DNA of 64,000 nucleotides, taken from NCBI GenBank assembly GCA_937944855.1, contig CALFAY010000004.1, positions 1-64,000 of the forward strand. The letters are read 5' to 3'. The position numbers and the translations under genes were made by a program. How positions within the stretch are numbered: position 1 is the stretch's first letter; each line of letters starts with the position of its first letter. The stretch comes from an uncultured Planctomycetota bacterium. Lineage in GTDB: Bacteria > Planctomycetota > Planctomycetia > Gemmatales > HRBIN36. Of the stretch, positions 52,708 through 62,050 are shown one piece after another. A model generated the notes under the pieces. That model ran no database searches and was not told the DNA's origin. It was given only the letters and a program-made list of their open reading frames with translations.

Positions 52708-54957
52708 ATGTACAGGGCGTCGCCGGGCGGTTCGCAGACCTTGATCGTGAAGGGCATGCACTGCGCTTCCTGTGTGGCTCGCGTGGAGCAGGCCCTCAAG
52801 TCGGTGCCGGGAGTGGCCGACGCCTCGGTGAATCTGGCCCTGGGTCGGGCCGAGGTCCGCTTCGCTGACAAGCCGCCTCCGCTTGAACAGCTGACCGCTG
52901 CCGTCGCTCGGGCGGGATACGCCGCCACCCCGGCTGCCCAGCCCAGTCAAGAACCGTCTCCACCAGCCGATCGGTTACTCGCTTCGCTGCAACGACGTTT
53001 CGTCGTTTCCTTGATCCTGACGCTCCCCGTCTTCGTGATTTCCATGCTCCATATGCTGCCCGGAATGCCGGAGATCACTTTTCCCTCCCGCGATCTGGTG
53101 TTTCTGGTTTTAGCGACGCCTGTGCAGTTCTGGGCCGGCTGGCCGTTTCTGAGCGGCGCATTTCGTGTCCTCCTTCGCGGTTCCGCGGATATGAACACCC
53201 TCATCGCCCTGGGAACCCTATCCGCCTACGGTTACAGTGCGGTTGTCACGCTGGCCCATCCCGACACGTCTCACGGCGAACACGTCTGGTTTGAGGCCCA
53301 AATGGTGATCATTACCTTGGTGTTGGCCGGGAGGCTCCTGGAGGAACGGGCCAAGGCGCGTGCGTCCCAAGCCATCCGGGGTCTGATGGCCATGCAGCCC
53401 CCCACGGCCCGCATCGTTCGTAACGGAAGTGAAGTGGAAATCCCCGTGGAGAGTGTCGTGGTCGGCGACATCGTCAGCATCCGCCCCGGAGAACGCATCC
53501 CGACGGATGGCATCGTCCTGGAGGGACAAAGCGCCGTCGATGAATCGTTGCTGACCGGAGAACCGATGCCCGTGACCAAACGTCCGGGAGACGCCGTCTT
53601 TGGCGGAACCCTGAACACGACCGGAGCGTTTCGCTTTCGAGCGGAAAGAGTCGGTCGGGAAACGCTGCTGGTCCAGATCATCACCCTGGTGCATCAGGCC
53701 CAGACGACCAAGGCACCGGTCGAACGTCTGGCGGATCGAGTCAGCGCGGTCTTCGTGCCGGTCGTCGTGGTCATCGCCACGGCAGCGGGCTTGGCGTGGT
53801 TCGCTTACGGCCAATGGCAAAACTCCTCCGCCTTGGAACCGGCCCTGCGCGCGTTCGTGACCACGCTCATCATCGCCTGTCCGTGCGCTCTCGGCCTGGC
53901 CACGCCGACCGCGATCCTGGTGGGTACTGGACGGGGAGCGCAACTTGGGATTCTGATTCGGGGAGGGGAGGCCCTGGAGGCCGCGGGACGGATTGACCTC
54001 GTCCTGTTGGACAAGACAGGCACCCTGACTGTCGGGAGGCCGACGGTAGTCGCCGTCGTGCCGCTCGGTGGCCTGTCCGGGTCGGAATTGCTTCGCCTGG
54101 CCGCTTCCATCGAACAGCGTTCAGAGCATCCCTTGGCCAGCGCGCTTGGGGAACGGGCCAGATCGGAGCAGTTGGTCCTGGACTCCCCGGAAGAATTCGA
54201 GGCACTGCCCGGTCTTGGCGTCGTGGGCAGCGTCCATGGCCGTCGATACGCGATCGGGAACATCGGGCTGATGGATCAGCGGGGAGCCAATCTAGAACCT
54301 TCAGTGCGGCAACTGCTCGAACAGTTCGCCGCCGACGGCCGAACGCCCATTCTGGTGGCTGAGGAAGCAGGCACGCCGGGTTCCCGGATCACGATTCTCG
54401 GCGTCCTCGCCGTGGCTGACCCGATTCGGGAAGGCAGCCGCGAAGCCGTCGCCGCCTTGCAGGCTATGGGGCTGGAGGTCTGGATGGTGACTGGCGATCA
54501 CATTCAGACGGCCCAGGCCGTTGCCGAACGACTCGGTATCGCCAAGGTCATCGCCGAAGTGCTTCCGACTCGCAAGGCCGAGGTGGTCCGCCAGATCCAG
54601 GACACAGGGAAAAAAGTGGCGATGGTGGGAGATGGCCTCAACGACGCCCCGGCGCTGGCTCAGGCTGACCTGGGCATCGCCATCGGGGCTGGAGCGGATG
54701 TGGCCCTGGAGGCTTCGGATATTACCTTGGTTCGGAGCGATCCCCGGGACATCGTCACGGCGATACGCCTGGCTCGCCATACGCTGAGAACCATTCGCCA
54801 AAACCTGTTTTTCGCTTTCGTGTACAACTGTCTCGCCATCCCGCTTGCCGCGGCCAACCTGGTCAACCCGATGATCGGCTCCGCAGCGATGGCTCTCAGT
54901 TCCGTTTCCGTAGTCTCCAACAGCCTCAGACTGCGGCATTTCGGCGAGACGCGATGA
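52708..54957 (+). CDS. copA: Copper-type P1B-ATPase
   Basis: A 749-residue pump. The N-terminal HMA domain has MHCASC (Cys19/Cys22). Then come eight membrane helices, TGEPMPVTK (actuator), the metal site CPC at 391-393 ([11 protein letters not shown]), the phosphorylation site Asp435 in [17 protein letters not shown] (HP motif) and [19 protein letters not shown] with the following YN and MxxSS residues fits Cu+ export. It removes copper from the cytoplasm. No metal-sensor gene is next to it. Confidence 0.94.
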   Translation: MYRASPGGSQTLIVKGMHCASCVARVEQALKSVPGVADASVNLALGRAEVRFADKPPPLEQLTAAVARAGYAATPAAQPSQEPSPPADRLLASLQRRFVVSLILTLPVFVISMLHMLPGMPEITFPSRDLVFLVLATPVQFWAGWPFLSGAFRVLLRGSADMNTLIALGTLSAYGYSAVVTLAHPDTSHGEHVWFEAQMVIITLVLAGRLLEERAKARASQAIRGLMAMQPPTARIVRNGSEVEIPVESVVVGDIVSIRPGERIPTDGIVLEGQSAVDESLLTGEPMPVTKRPGDAVFGGTLNTTGAFRFRAERVGRETLLVQIITLVHQAQTTKAPVERLADRVSAVFVPVVVVIATAAGLAWFAYGQWQNSSALEPALRAFVTTLIIACPCALGLATPTAILVGTGRGAQLGILIRGGEALEAAGRIDLVLLDKTGTLTVGRPTVVAVVPLGGLSGSELLRLAASIEQRSEHPLASALGERARSEQLVLDSPEEFEALPGLGVVGSVHGRRYAIGNIGLMDQRGANLEPSVRQLLEQFAADGRTPILVAEEAGTPGSRITILGVLAVADPIREGSREAVAALQAMGLEVWMVTGDHIQTAQAVAERLGIAKVIAEVLPTRKAEVVRQIQDTGKKVAMVGDGLNDAPALAQADLGIAIGAGADVALEASDITLVRSDPRDIVTAIRLARHTLRTIRQNLFFAFVYNCLAIPLAAANLVNPMIGSAAMALSSVSVVSNSLRLRHFGETR

Positions 54958-55125
54958 GTTTTGCCGTCCTTCCGCGTTGCAAGTTCGTCCCAAGGAATGT
55001 AAAAAAGAACACTGAACATACGGATACACCATGGGCCGGTGTCGATTTTCCTCGAACTTTTCCAGAGTAATCCTACGAATGCAACTGATTCACCTATTGA
55101 GACTTGAGATGAAAACAAGAGCCGA

Positions 55126-55345
55126 TTGAAAGGGAAAAACCCCGATGTCGAGAGCGATTTGGTCCACGACTTGCGAGAACTTTTCCCCGAGGAACGAGAC
55201 AATTATCCGTGCTCGGAGGAGAGCCAGAAGACCAATGCGAACGCCTGATCCAAAACCTTTCCCGACATGGAACTTTCTTCAAAAAGAATGTGACCAAAAA
55301 CGCTGGGAGGCTGAATCCGAGAGGGAGGAACTTCCGTCTAATTGA
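55126..55345 (+). pseudogene. Possible decayed small gene
   Basis: From a TTG at 55126 a 40-codon frame reads an acidic, helical peptide (DLVHDLRELFPEERDNY) and stops at 55246. In the next frame the codons from 55244 continue with PDPKPFPTWNFLQKECDQKRW and end at 55345. Together they look like one roughly 73-residue protein broken by a shift near 55240. No family recognised. Chance open frame remains possible. Confidence 0.25.
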
Positions 55346-55522
55346 TAGCAATTCTCAATTCTATCGGCAGGTTGGGACGAAAACTTGAGCGTTTTGTGCA
55401 ATTTTCGGTTCCCAAGTGCGTATTAGAGTTAGGGAAGTGCGGGTTGTCGGAGCCGTAGGCAGTCGGTTCTAAGCGCTAGAGGCATTTGAGAGATTTAGTA
55501 ACCGGGACGAGAAGTCGGGCGA

Positions 55523-55547
55523 CGGACGGTAAAGGACATGCCGTCCG
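55523..55547 (+). other. Leader hairpin upstream of the sigma-factor gene
   Basis: A seven-pair stem, CGGACGG with CCGTCCG, around an 11-base loop, 62 bases before the sigma-factor ATG. No T-run follows, so it is not a standard terminator. Confidence 0.3.
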
Positions 55548-55608
55548 GAACAGGGCAACCAGCGGTTCACGACGAGCGCTGCGTGGCCCACAAAGGAGTA
55601 GGCTGGCG

Positions 55609-57282
55609 ATGCGTACATACAAGAATCCGGCGATGAAACAGTTGAAAGATCAGCAGGTCCGCTTCGCTCCGGCGGAGAAGCGGCTGGAGCAGTTGGAGCG
55701 CGCTGAGCGCCTGCTGAGCGAGATCGATCCGGGCAAGAAGTATCCCTATCAGTACGTCTGTTACCGGATCACGGAGTTCCGCTCGGATTCGTACCCGCAT
55801 CTGCTCATCGACGGGGCCGACCTCGAACACGATTTGACCCTTTTCATCCAGGACCTGGCCCAGACGGTGCCGGCGGTTCCCCCGGAGACGATCCCGGAGC
55901 CGGTCCTGACGTTGCAGGAGGTCAGCCGCAATCTCAAGGTCTCCACGAAGACTTTGAGCCGTTGGCGGGATCGCGGACTCGTGAGCCGACGGATCATCTG
56001 CGGCGGCCGCCAGAAGGTCGGCATTCGTCAGTCCTTGTTGCAGCGGTTTCTGCGCAATCACCAGGAGCACGTTGAGAAGAGCAGCCGATTTACCCAGTTG
56101 ACCGAGAACGAGAAGATGGAGATTCTGCGACGGGCGCGGCGCATGGCTCGCGTCGCTCCCGACCGATTCACGGAAATCTGCCGACGCATCGCCCGCAAAC
56201 TGGGGCGTTCGCCGGAGACTGTCCGTTACACGATCAAGGCTCACGACCAGGCCAATCCCCAGGAGGCCATTTTCCCCCAGGTGACCGGGACTCTCGACGA
56301 ACAGACCAAGCAGGCGATCTACGCTTCGTATCGCCGCGGGGTGTCGATCAACGCCCTGGCAGAACGCTTCGACCGCACGCGGACCTCGGTTTACCGCATC
56401 ATCAACGAGGTGCGAGCCAAGCAGCTGATCCAGGAGCCAATCGCCTACATCCCGCATGAATCGTTCGACGATCCGAGCAAAGCCGAGGAAATCCTCGCTC
56501 CCATGCCGGATGAGGAGAAGTACGAGGCGGCTCGAGCCAAGGCGCGTGCTTCGGTGCCCAAGGGACTGCCGCCCGAGCTGGCCAGCCTCTACGAGGTGCC
56601 GCTCCTGAACCGCGAGCAGGAAGCCCATCTGTTCCGCAAGATGAACTTCCTGAAGCATCAGGCCGAGAAGCTGCGTCAGAGCATCGATCCGGCCCGCGCC
56701 CGCAGTTCCGACCTGGACCGGCTGGAAGAGCTGAACCGGGAGATCCTCCAGATCAAGGAATTGCTGGTGTCGGCCAACATGCGGCTGGTGGCTTCGATCG
56801 TCAAGCAGCACGTCGGGCCTAACGACAACTTCTTCGAACTGCTCAGCGACGGCAACCTGTCCTTGCTGCGGGCGGTGGAGAAATTCGACTTCAGCCGCGG
56901 CAACAAGTTCAGCACCTATGCCACCTGGGCGATCCGCAAGAATCTGGCCCGCAGTCTGCCGACGGAGAAGACCTATCGCGACCGGTTCATGACCGGCTTC
57001 GAGGAGGTGCTGGAGACCAAGTCCGATACCCGCGGCAGCGAGTACGAGGACGAGGCCAGCGCTCAGCGGGCCGTCCAGCAGGTCAACCGCTTGAAGGAGT
57101 TCCTGGATGAGCGGGAGCGCAAGATCCTGGAACTGCGGTACGGTCTGAACAACGGACCGCGGCTGACGCTGGAACAGGTCGGCGAACTGATGGACATCAC
57201 CAAGGAGCGGGTCCGGCAAATCGAAGTGCGGATCAAGAAAAAGCTGCGGGAGTTGGGCAACAAGCTGCACATCGAGGCTTGA
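55609..57282 (+). CDS. Atypical sigma-70-family factor with N-terminal helix-turn-helix
   Basis: A 557-residue protein. Residues about 100-130 form a MerR-like helix-turn-helix (LTLQEVSRNLKVSTKTLSRWRDRGLV), and about 235-265 a second one (INALAERFDRTRTSVYRIINEV). Sigma region 1.2 begins near LLNREQEAHLFRKMNFLK. Region 2 at about 385-450 has LVSANMRLVASIVKQHVGPNDNFFELLSDGNLSLLRAVEKFDFSRGNKFSTYATWAIRKNLAR. Region 4 at about 499-550 has LDERERKILELRYGL, LTLEQVGELMDITKERVRQIEVRIKKKL. A normal region 3 is not visible between them. It should direct RNA polymerase to a special promoter set. The start is fixed by AAAGGAG. Confidence 0.85.
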   Translation: MRTYKNPAMKQLKDQQVRFAPAEKRLEQLERAERLLSEIDPGKKYPYQYVCYRITEFRSDSYPHLLIDGADLEHDLTLFIQDLAQTVPAVPPETIPEPVLTLQEVSRNLKVSTKTLSRWRDRGLVSRRIICGGRQKVGIRQSLLQRFLRNHQEHVEKSSRFTQLTENEKMEILRRARRMARVAPDRFTEICRRIARKLGRSPETVRYTIKAHDQANPQEAIFPQVTGTLDEQTKQAIYASYRRGVSINALAERFDRTRTSVYRIINEVRAKQLIQEPIAYIPHESFDDPSKAEEILAPMPDEEKYEAARAKARASVPKGLPPELASLYEVPLLNREQEAHLFRKMNFLKHQAEKLRQSIDPARARSSDLDRLEELNREILQIKELLVSANMRLVASIVKQHVGPNDNFFELLSDGNLSLLRAVEKFDFSRGNKFSTYATWAIRKNLARSLPTEKTYRDRFMTGFEEVLETKSDTRGSEYEDEASAQRAVQQVNRLKEFLDERERKILELRYGLNNGPRLTLEQVGELMDITKERVRQIEVRIKKKLRELGNKLHIEA

Positions 57283-57341
57283 TCTCCCTGCTTCCAAGCC
57301 TGGAAACTGATCCGAGACGAGCCAAACCTGGTCAGGCAACG

Positions 57342-57370
57342 GGGCGGTCCGGGCAAACACCGGATCGCCC
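57342..57370 (+). terminator. Hairpin downstream of the sigma-factor gene
   Basis: GGGCGGTCCGG pairs with CCGGATCGCCC (11 pairs, one G-T) around a seven-base loop, 60 bases after the stop codon. It lacks a long T-run. It probably ends the sigma transcript before the tRNA promoter. Confidence 0.5.
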
Positions 57371-57418
57371 TTGCCTGCTTTGCGGAAGACTAGGACTCTA
57401 GGCCCGAGGCAAGTCGGC

Positions 57419-57447
57419 TTGCAAGGGCTTGCCAGTCTTCCTATACT
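57419..57447 (+). promoter_or_regulatory. Promoter of the tRNA-tuf operon
   Basis: TTGCAA (57419-57424) and TATACT (57442-57447) with a 17-base spacer; the first tRNA base is 22 bases further on. The strongest sigma-70 match in this part of the window. Confidence 0.6.
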
Positions 57448-57468
57448 TTTTCATCTACGGCTCTTGGT

Positions 57469-57540
57469 GCTAGCGTAGCTCAATGGCAGAGCAGCGGTTT
57501 TGTAAACCGCAGGTTGCGAGTTCGACTCTCGCCGCTAGCT
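57469..57540 (+). tRNA. tRNA-Thr (UGU)
   Basis: 72 bases. Acceptor GCTAGCG/CGCTAGC, anticodon loop TTTGTAA (TGT), T arm with TTCGACT. Discriminator T; CCA not encoded. First of four tRNAs before tuf. Confidence 0.95.
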
Positions 57541-57649
57541 TCCAGTTCCGGCCAGGAGGGTCCAGGGATCCGAAGCGAGGTCCTGGCGGAAGGTCGAGTC
57601 GGCCTGGAATCTGAGACGGAACGGACCGGGGGCCTCGGGAAAGCAACAC

Positions 57650-57732
57650 GGGCAGGTGCCCGAGTGGCTAAAGGGGCCAGACTGTAAATCTGGTGGCGCA
57701 TGCCTACGGGGGTTCGAATCCCTCCCTGCCCA
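57650..57732 (+). tRNA. tRNA-Tyr (GUA)
   Basis: 83 bases with a long variable arm, as class II tyrosine tRNAs have. Acceptor GGGCAGG/CCTGCCC, anticodon stem CCAGA/TCTGG around CTGTAAA (GTA). Discriminator A; CCA not encoded. Confidence 0.95.
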
Positions 57733-57855
57733 GTGGTGAGCTTTCAGCGGACGGATGGGTAACAACCAAACCTTCCGTGCCTTGCGGGCGGGGGCCGTCG
57801 GCGGGTTTTCCGCATACAACATTCCGCATATAACGGATTTGTAGCGAACACGCAG

Positions 57856-57928
57856 GCGGGCGTAGCTCAATTGGCAGAGCGCCAGCCTTCCAAGCTGGCT
57901 GTTGTGGGTTCGAGTCCCATCGCCCGCT
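57856..57928 (+). tRNA. tRNA-Gly (UCC)
   Basis: 73 bases. Acceptor GCGGGCG/CGCCCGC, anticodon stem CCAGC/GCTGG around CTTCCAA (TCC). Discriminator T; CCA not encoded. It precedes tRNA-Thr(GGU) by three bases. Confidence 0.95.
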
Positions 57929-57931
57929 TCC

Positions 57932-58003
<72 letters not shown>

Positions 58004-58102
58004 TCTTTCTCGGAAGTGTCTTGAAGTGTTGGGAAGTCAGGGTTGCTGGGTGTTCCAAGGCGGAATATCGGGCGGCCTTGCCAGGCAAAAACGGGAGTAA
58101 CG

Positions 58103-59350
58103 ATGGCGAAGGAAGTTTTTCAGCGAACCAAACCCCACGTGAATGTCGGCACCATCGGCCACATCGACCACGGCAAGACGACGCTCACGGCTGCGATCGT
58201 TCTGCGGCAGCAGTACAAGATGATGCGGGAAAAGGAAGGGGCTGCCGCGGCCAAGGACATCGATCCCAAGGCGATGTACGCCAAGATCGCCAAGGGCGGT
58301 ACGGTTCGCGACGATCTCAAGACGGTGACAATCGCGGTGGCCCACGTCGAGTACGAGTCGCCCAAGCGGCATTACGCCCACATCGATTGCCCGGGCCACG
58401 CCGACTACATCAAGAACATGATCACCGGAGCGGCCCAGATGGACGGCGCGATCCTCGTCGTCGCCGCCAATGACGGCCCGATGCCGCAGACCCGTGAGCA
58501 CCTGCTGTTGGCCCGCCAGGTGAACGTTCCGTACGTCGTCGTTTTCATGAACAAGATCGACACCGTGGACGATCCGGAACTGCTGGACCTGGTCGAATTG
58601 GAACTGCGGGAACTGCTCAACAAGTACGACTTCCCGGGCGAGAAGACGCCGATCATTCGGGGCAGCGCGTTGCCGGTCATGCTCTCGGCGGGCAAGGATG
58701 ACCAGGCTGCTAAGTGCATCGACGAATTGATCGAGGCCCTGGACTCTTACATTCCTGACCCGATCCGCGAGGAAGACAAGCCCTTCCTGATGAGCATCGA
58801 GGACGTCTTCTCGATCAAGGGCCGCGGCACGGTCGCCACGGGCCGGATCGAACGCGGCACCTGCAAGGTCGGCGACGAAGTGGAGCTTGTCGGCTTGACC
58901 AAGGAGACGCGCAAGACGGTCATTACCGGCGTCGAGATGTTCCAGAAGACCCTGGAGCGGGGGATTGCCGGGGACAACGTCGGCGTGCTGTTGCGTGGTC
59001 TGGAGCGCAAGGACGTGGAGCGGGGTCAGGTGCTCGCCAAGCCTGGTTCCATCACGCCGCACACCAAGTTCATGTGCGACGTGTACGTGCTGACCAAGGA
59101 GGAAGGCGGACGGCACACGCCGTTCTTCACCGGCTATCGCCCGCAGTTCTACTTCCGGACCACCGACGTGACCGGCCAGGTGACGTTGCCGGAAGGCACG
59201 GAAATGTGCATGCCGGGCGATAACGTCAACGGGATGATCGTGGAGCTGGAGGAGCGGACGCCGATCGCTATGGACGAGGGTCTGCGGTTCGCCATTCGGG
59301 AGGGCGGCCGCACGGTCGGCTCTGGCGTGGTGACCAAGATCTTGAAGTAA
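58103..59350 (+). CDS. tuf: Elongation factor Tu with rebuilt switch I
   Basis: A 415-residue EF-Tu. [10 protein letters not shown] (residues 19-28), [36 protein letters not shown] and [14 protein letters not shown] are the G motifs, and domains 2 and 3 are normal to the end [14 protein letters not shown]. The switch I loop differs: instead of ...ARGITI it reads [21 protein letters not shown] (K73-T74-V75-T76-I77), and the loop before it is about 15 residues longer, rich in Lys/Ala. Thr76 aligns with the magnesium-binding threonine. It brings aminoacyl-tRNA to the ribosome. It follows the four tRNAs as in E. coli tufB. Confidence 0.96.
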   Translation: MAKEVFQRTKPHVNVGTIGHIDHGKTTLTAAIVLRQQYKMMREKEGAAAAKDIDPKAMYAKIAKGGTVRDDLKTVTIAVAHVEYESPKRHYAHIDCPGHADYIKNMITGAAQMDGAILVVAANDGPMPQTREHLLLARQVNVPYVVVFMNKIDTVDDPELLDLVELELRELLNKYDFPGEKTPIIRGSALPVMLSAGKDDQAAKCIDELIEALDSYIPDPIREEDKPFLMSIEDVFSIKGRGTVATGRIERGTCKVGDEVELVGLTKETRKTVITGVEMFQKTLERGIAGDNVGVLLRGLERKDVERGQVLAKPGSITPHTKFMCDVYVLTKEEGGRHTPFFTGYRPQFYFRTTDVTGQVTLPEGTEMCMPGDNVNGMIVELEERTPIAMDEGLRFAIREGGRTVGSGVVTKILK

Positions 59351-59364
59351 GCCAAAACGCCAGC

Positions 59365-59407
59365 GGCGAGGGACGCGGGACTGATGCGAAGGTCCCCGTC
59401 CCTCGCC
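59365..59407 (+). terminator. Strong hairpin between tuf and rpmG
   Basis: GGCGAGGGACG pairs with CGTCCCTCGCC (11 pairs), and after one bulged C a further GGGAC/GTCCC stem continues, leaving a ten-base loop. A short TTTT lies at about 59416. It begins 15 bases after the tuf stop and can reduce transcription into rpmG-rplL. Confidence 0.55.
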
Positions 59408-59441
59408 TTGCGTCGCTTTTGCGGATAAAGTCGAGGAAGCC

Positions 59442-59594
59442 ATGCGCGAATACGTCTGGCTGGAATGCACCTCCTGTGGCCGACGCAATTACCGCACGCA
59501 GAAGGAAACGCGAGCCACGGAAAAGCTCGAATTGAAGAAATACTGTCCTGCGGAGCGCAAGCACGTCGTCCACAAGGAATCGCGCAAGAAGTAA
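59442..59594 (+). CDS. rpmG: 50S ribosomal protein L33
   Basis: A 50-residue protein (ATG at 59442). MREYVWLECTSCGRRNYRTQKE ... LELKKYCPAERKHVVHKESRKK matches L33 throughout. The first zinc pair CTSC is present. The second pair, normally CPxC, reads CPAE, so only one of its cysteines remains and full zinc binding is doubtful. It sits between tuf and tRNA-Trp in the usual place. Confidence 0.93.
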   Translation: MREYVWLECTSCGRRNYRTQKETRATEKLELKKYCPAERKHVVHKESRKK

Positions 59595-59656
59595 GGCGAG
59601 AGGACGACCGGAGCGCGTCTGTTGCCGAATTAGAGGACAGGACGGTTCCGCAACAC

Positions 59657-59730
59657 AGGGGTATAGCTCAATTTGGTAGAGCACCGGTCTCCAAAACCGG
59701 CGGTTGGGGGTTCGAGTCCCTCTGCCCCTG
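59657..59730 (+). tRNA. tRNA-Trp (CCA)
   Basis: 74 bases. Acceptor AGGGGTA/TGCCCCT, anticodon stem CCGGT/ACCGG around CTCCAAA (CCA). Discriminator G; CCA not encoded. Placement between rpmG and secE is the common bacterial one. Confidence 0.95.
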
Positions 59731-59767
59731 CTTGACATTGTCGGTTTCCCCACAAAGGACTGTTCCC

Positions 59768-60733
59768 ATGGCCGTTGCGCTCAAGAACGAAGCCGAAGTC
59801 GGCAAAGGAATGCCGCGTCTGGGATTGCCTGCGGCCAGCTTGATTTCCACTGCGTATGTCGTGCTGGGAATCCTGGTCGTGTATCACGGGATCCCGATCT
59901 TGTTTGATGCCCTCGCCGCGTGGTGGGTGGCCCACGTGACCGAGGCGATCCGACTGGGGGGCTTCACCTACGAAAGCCTGAAGCTGGTCGTGACGGTGCT
60001 GGGCGCGATCGGCCTGATCTGGCTGTGGCCTCGACTGCTACGGGAGCAGCCGGGTCTGCGTGCCGGGGCGGCCGTCGGCACGGCCCTGGCGATCGTCGGT
60101 CTGGCGGTCGTGTACTGGGTGACGGCCCTGGTGTGCAAATATGCACTGGCTTCGGCGGAAGCGAACACGTTGTACTGGGGCGGGGTGGGCACCGCGGTGG
60201 CCAGCGGACTGGCCTGGACCGCGCTGATGGCCGCCCTGTACGCCAAGCCCAAGTTTCAAGAATGGCTGGTTTCGCTGGAGGAGCAAGGGTGGTTCACGCT
60301 CAAACCCTACAAGAAGGGTCAGGGCCTGCGGGTCCGGCGCGGCACCATGATCGGCGCGCTGGCCATCGTCGCTGCCGGCTTGTGGGAGTATGTCTGGAGC
60401 CGGACCATCACGGTGACGTCGCAGTGGCGCTTGGACGTACCCTTCGACCCGGAGCGATACATCATCGTCATGTACGCACCGGCGTTGACGCTGTCCATCG
60501 TCGTCGCCCTGCTGGCCGTGTGGTTCAGCTACCGACTCGTCAACTACCCGCGTTTCGCCGATTTCCTCATAGCCACCGACGCGGAACTGAACAAAGTGTC
60601 CTGGTCCACGCCGAAGAAGCTGTTTCAGGACACGATTGTGGTGCTGGTCACCGTGCTTTTGATGGCCGTGTTCCTGTGGATCATGGATCTGCTCTGGACC
60701 TTTCTCTTGTTCCAGATCGGCGTGCTTCGCTGA
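59768..60733 (+). CDS. secE: Preprotein translocase SecE with multi-helix N-terminal extension
   Basis: A 321-residue protein. The last 70 residues are the SecE core: RLVNYPRFADFLIATDAELNKVSWSTPKKLFQDTIVVLVTVLLMAVFLWIMDLLW. The 250 residues before it add about five more membrane helices (SLISTAYVVLGILVVYHGIPIL, LVVTVLGAIGLIWLWP, AAVGTALAIVGLAVVYWVTALV and others). Normal SecE has one to three helices and 60-130 residues. It is the essential clamp of the SecY channel. AAAGGA lies eight bases before the ATG at 59768. Confidence 0.93.
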   Translation: MAVALKNEAEVGKGMPRLGLPAASLISTAYVVLGILVVYHGIPILFDALAAWWVAHVTEAIRLGGFTYESLKLVVTVLGAIGLIWLWPRLLREQPGLRAGAAVGTALAIVGLAVVYWVTALVCKYALASAEANTLYWGGVGTAVASGLAWTALMAALYAKPKFQEWLVSLEEQGWFTLKPYKKGQGLRVRRGTMIGALAIVAAGLWEYVWSRTITVTSQWRLDVPFDPERYIIVMYAPALTLSIVVALLAVWFSYRLVNYPRFADFLIATDAELNKVSWSTPKKLFQDTIVVLVTVLLMAVFLWIMDLLWTFLLFQIGVLR

Positions 60734-60749
60734 TTCTCTGAGGTTACCA

Positions 60750-61424
60750 ATGATTCCTGAGACTTCCCAAGCTGCCCGTGAGGATCAGCCGCAGGCTGAC
60801 GTTCCCGAGACGCCGACCCCCGCTGCGGAATCCCCCGCCGCAGTGGCCACCGCTGAACCGGCCGCCGCCCCGACGGTCCCGGAGAAGAAGTGGTACGTCG
60901 TCAAGGTTACGTCCGGACGGGAAAACACCATCAAAGAGGCCATTGAAAAGCGTGTCAAGATCGAAGGATTGGAGGATTACTTCGGTCAGATCGTCGTTCC
61001 GGTCGAGCGGGAAACCACGGTCGTCAAAGGCAAGCGCGTGACCCGCACCAAGAAACTCTACCCCGGTTACTTGATGGTCGAAGTGGCCTTCAACGATAAG
61101 ATCCTCTACCTGTTCCGTGAAACCCCGGGGGTCGGGGACTTTGTGGGGGCCGGCCCTCGATCCGCTCCGACTCCCATGAAGGAGCACGAAGTCCAGCGGA
61201 TGCTGGGGCAACGTCCGGAGGCGGTTCGAGAAAAGCCGGCGGCAACCAAGATCCGCTTCAGTCGCGGCGACCGGGTCAAGATCCGCGAGGGGATGTTCGC
61301 CAACATGGAAGGCGAGGTCAGCGAGATCCTCGAAGCCAAGGGCTTGGTCCGCGTCATGCTCAAGATCTTCGGAAGGGAAGTACCCGTCGAATTGGAGGAT
61401 TGGCAGATCGACCCCGCTTCCTAA
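60750..61424 (+). CDS. nusG: Transcription factor NusG with disordered N-terminal extension
   Basis: A 224-residue protein. The first 45 residues are Ala/Pro/Glu-rich with no fold. The NGN domain begins at KKWYVVKVTSGRENTIKEAIEKRV and includes KLYPGYLMVEV. The KOW domain holds SRGDRVKIREGMFANMEGEVSEIL. NusG stimulates elongation and couples polymerase to the ribosome through S10. It is 17 bases after secE. Confidence 0.95.
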   Translation: MIPETSQAAREDQPQADVPETPTPAAESPAAVATAEPAAAPTVPEKKWYVVKVTSGRENTIKEAIEKRVKIEGLEDYFGQIVVPVERETTVVKGKRVTRTKKLYPGYLMVEVAFNDKILYLFRETPGVGDFVGAGPRSAPTPMKEHEVQRMLGQRPEAVREKPAATKIRFSRGDRVKIREGMFANMEGEVSEILEAKGLVRVMLKIFGREVPVELEDWQIDPAS

Positions 61425-61507
61425 GATAGCGGTTTACCGTCCAGCACAGGGGATTGACACAACCGCTGGATCGGCAGCGGGGATCCGCGGCGTTTTTCGA
61501 GGCAGTC

Positions 61508-61969
61508 ATGGCGAAGCAGGTCGTAGCTCAGATCAAGCTCCAGTGTCCGGGGGGTCAGGCGACACCAGCCCCGCCGGTCGGTCCGGCTCTGGGTTCGCAT
61601 GGCGTGAACATCGGTCAGTTCGTGCAACGGTTCAACGAAGCGACCAAGGACCAGCGTGGCGTGATGGTTCCCGTCGTCATCACCGTTTACAATGACCGAT
61701 CCTTTGACTTCGTCATCAAAAGCCCTCCGGCGGCAGTCCTCCTCAAGATGGCTGCCAAGATTCCGGTGGAGAAAAAGAAAGGCGGCGAGGTCATTCCCCC
61801 GGAGGAGAAGCAAAAGCGGACAGGCAAGTATCGGACCTTCACCGTCACCGCCCAACAGGTGCGGGAGATTGCGGCGAGGAAATTCAACGACCTCAATGCC
61901 CGGGACCTTGACCACGCCGTGAGAATCATCGAGGGCACGGCCCGGAGTATGGGGATCAAGATCGTCTGA
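61508..61969 (+). CDS. rplK: 50S ribosomal protein L11
   Basis: A 153-residue protein. [38 protein letters not shown] opens it and [35 protein letters not shown] closes it; the PP-rich thiostrepton-site region is intact. About 10 residues longer than usual, through a Lys/Glu-rich loop. It forms the GTPase-centre stalk base. Confidence 0.97.
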   Translation: MAKQVVAQIKLQCPGGQATPAPPVGPALGSHGVNIGQFVQRFNEATKDQRGVMVPVVITVYNDRSFDFVIKSPPAAVLLKMAAKIPVEKKKGGEVIPPEEKQKRTGKYRTFTVTAQQVREIAARKFNDLNARDLDHAVRIIEGTARSMGIKIV

Positions 61970-62050
61970 TGCGGCAAGGGAAAGGGCTTTGCCCTTGTGA
62001 TCCAGGCTGGTCCTGCGGTTCGTCGTACCAACAGAAACTGAGACACAGAC

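Larger units (their letters stand above)
54958..55608 (+). other. 650-base leader before the sigma-factor gene
   Basis: This gap is richer in A+T than its surroundings. It holds a broken small reading frame (55126-55345), a hairpin CGGACGG/CCGTCCG at 55523-55547 and no other recognised element. The ribosome site of the sigma gene (AAAGGAG) is at its right end. A long leader may carry regulation of the sigma factor. Confidence 0.4.
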
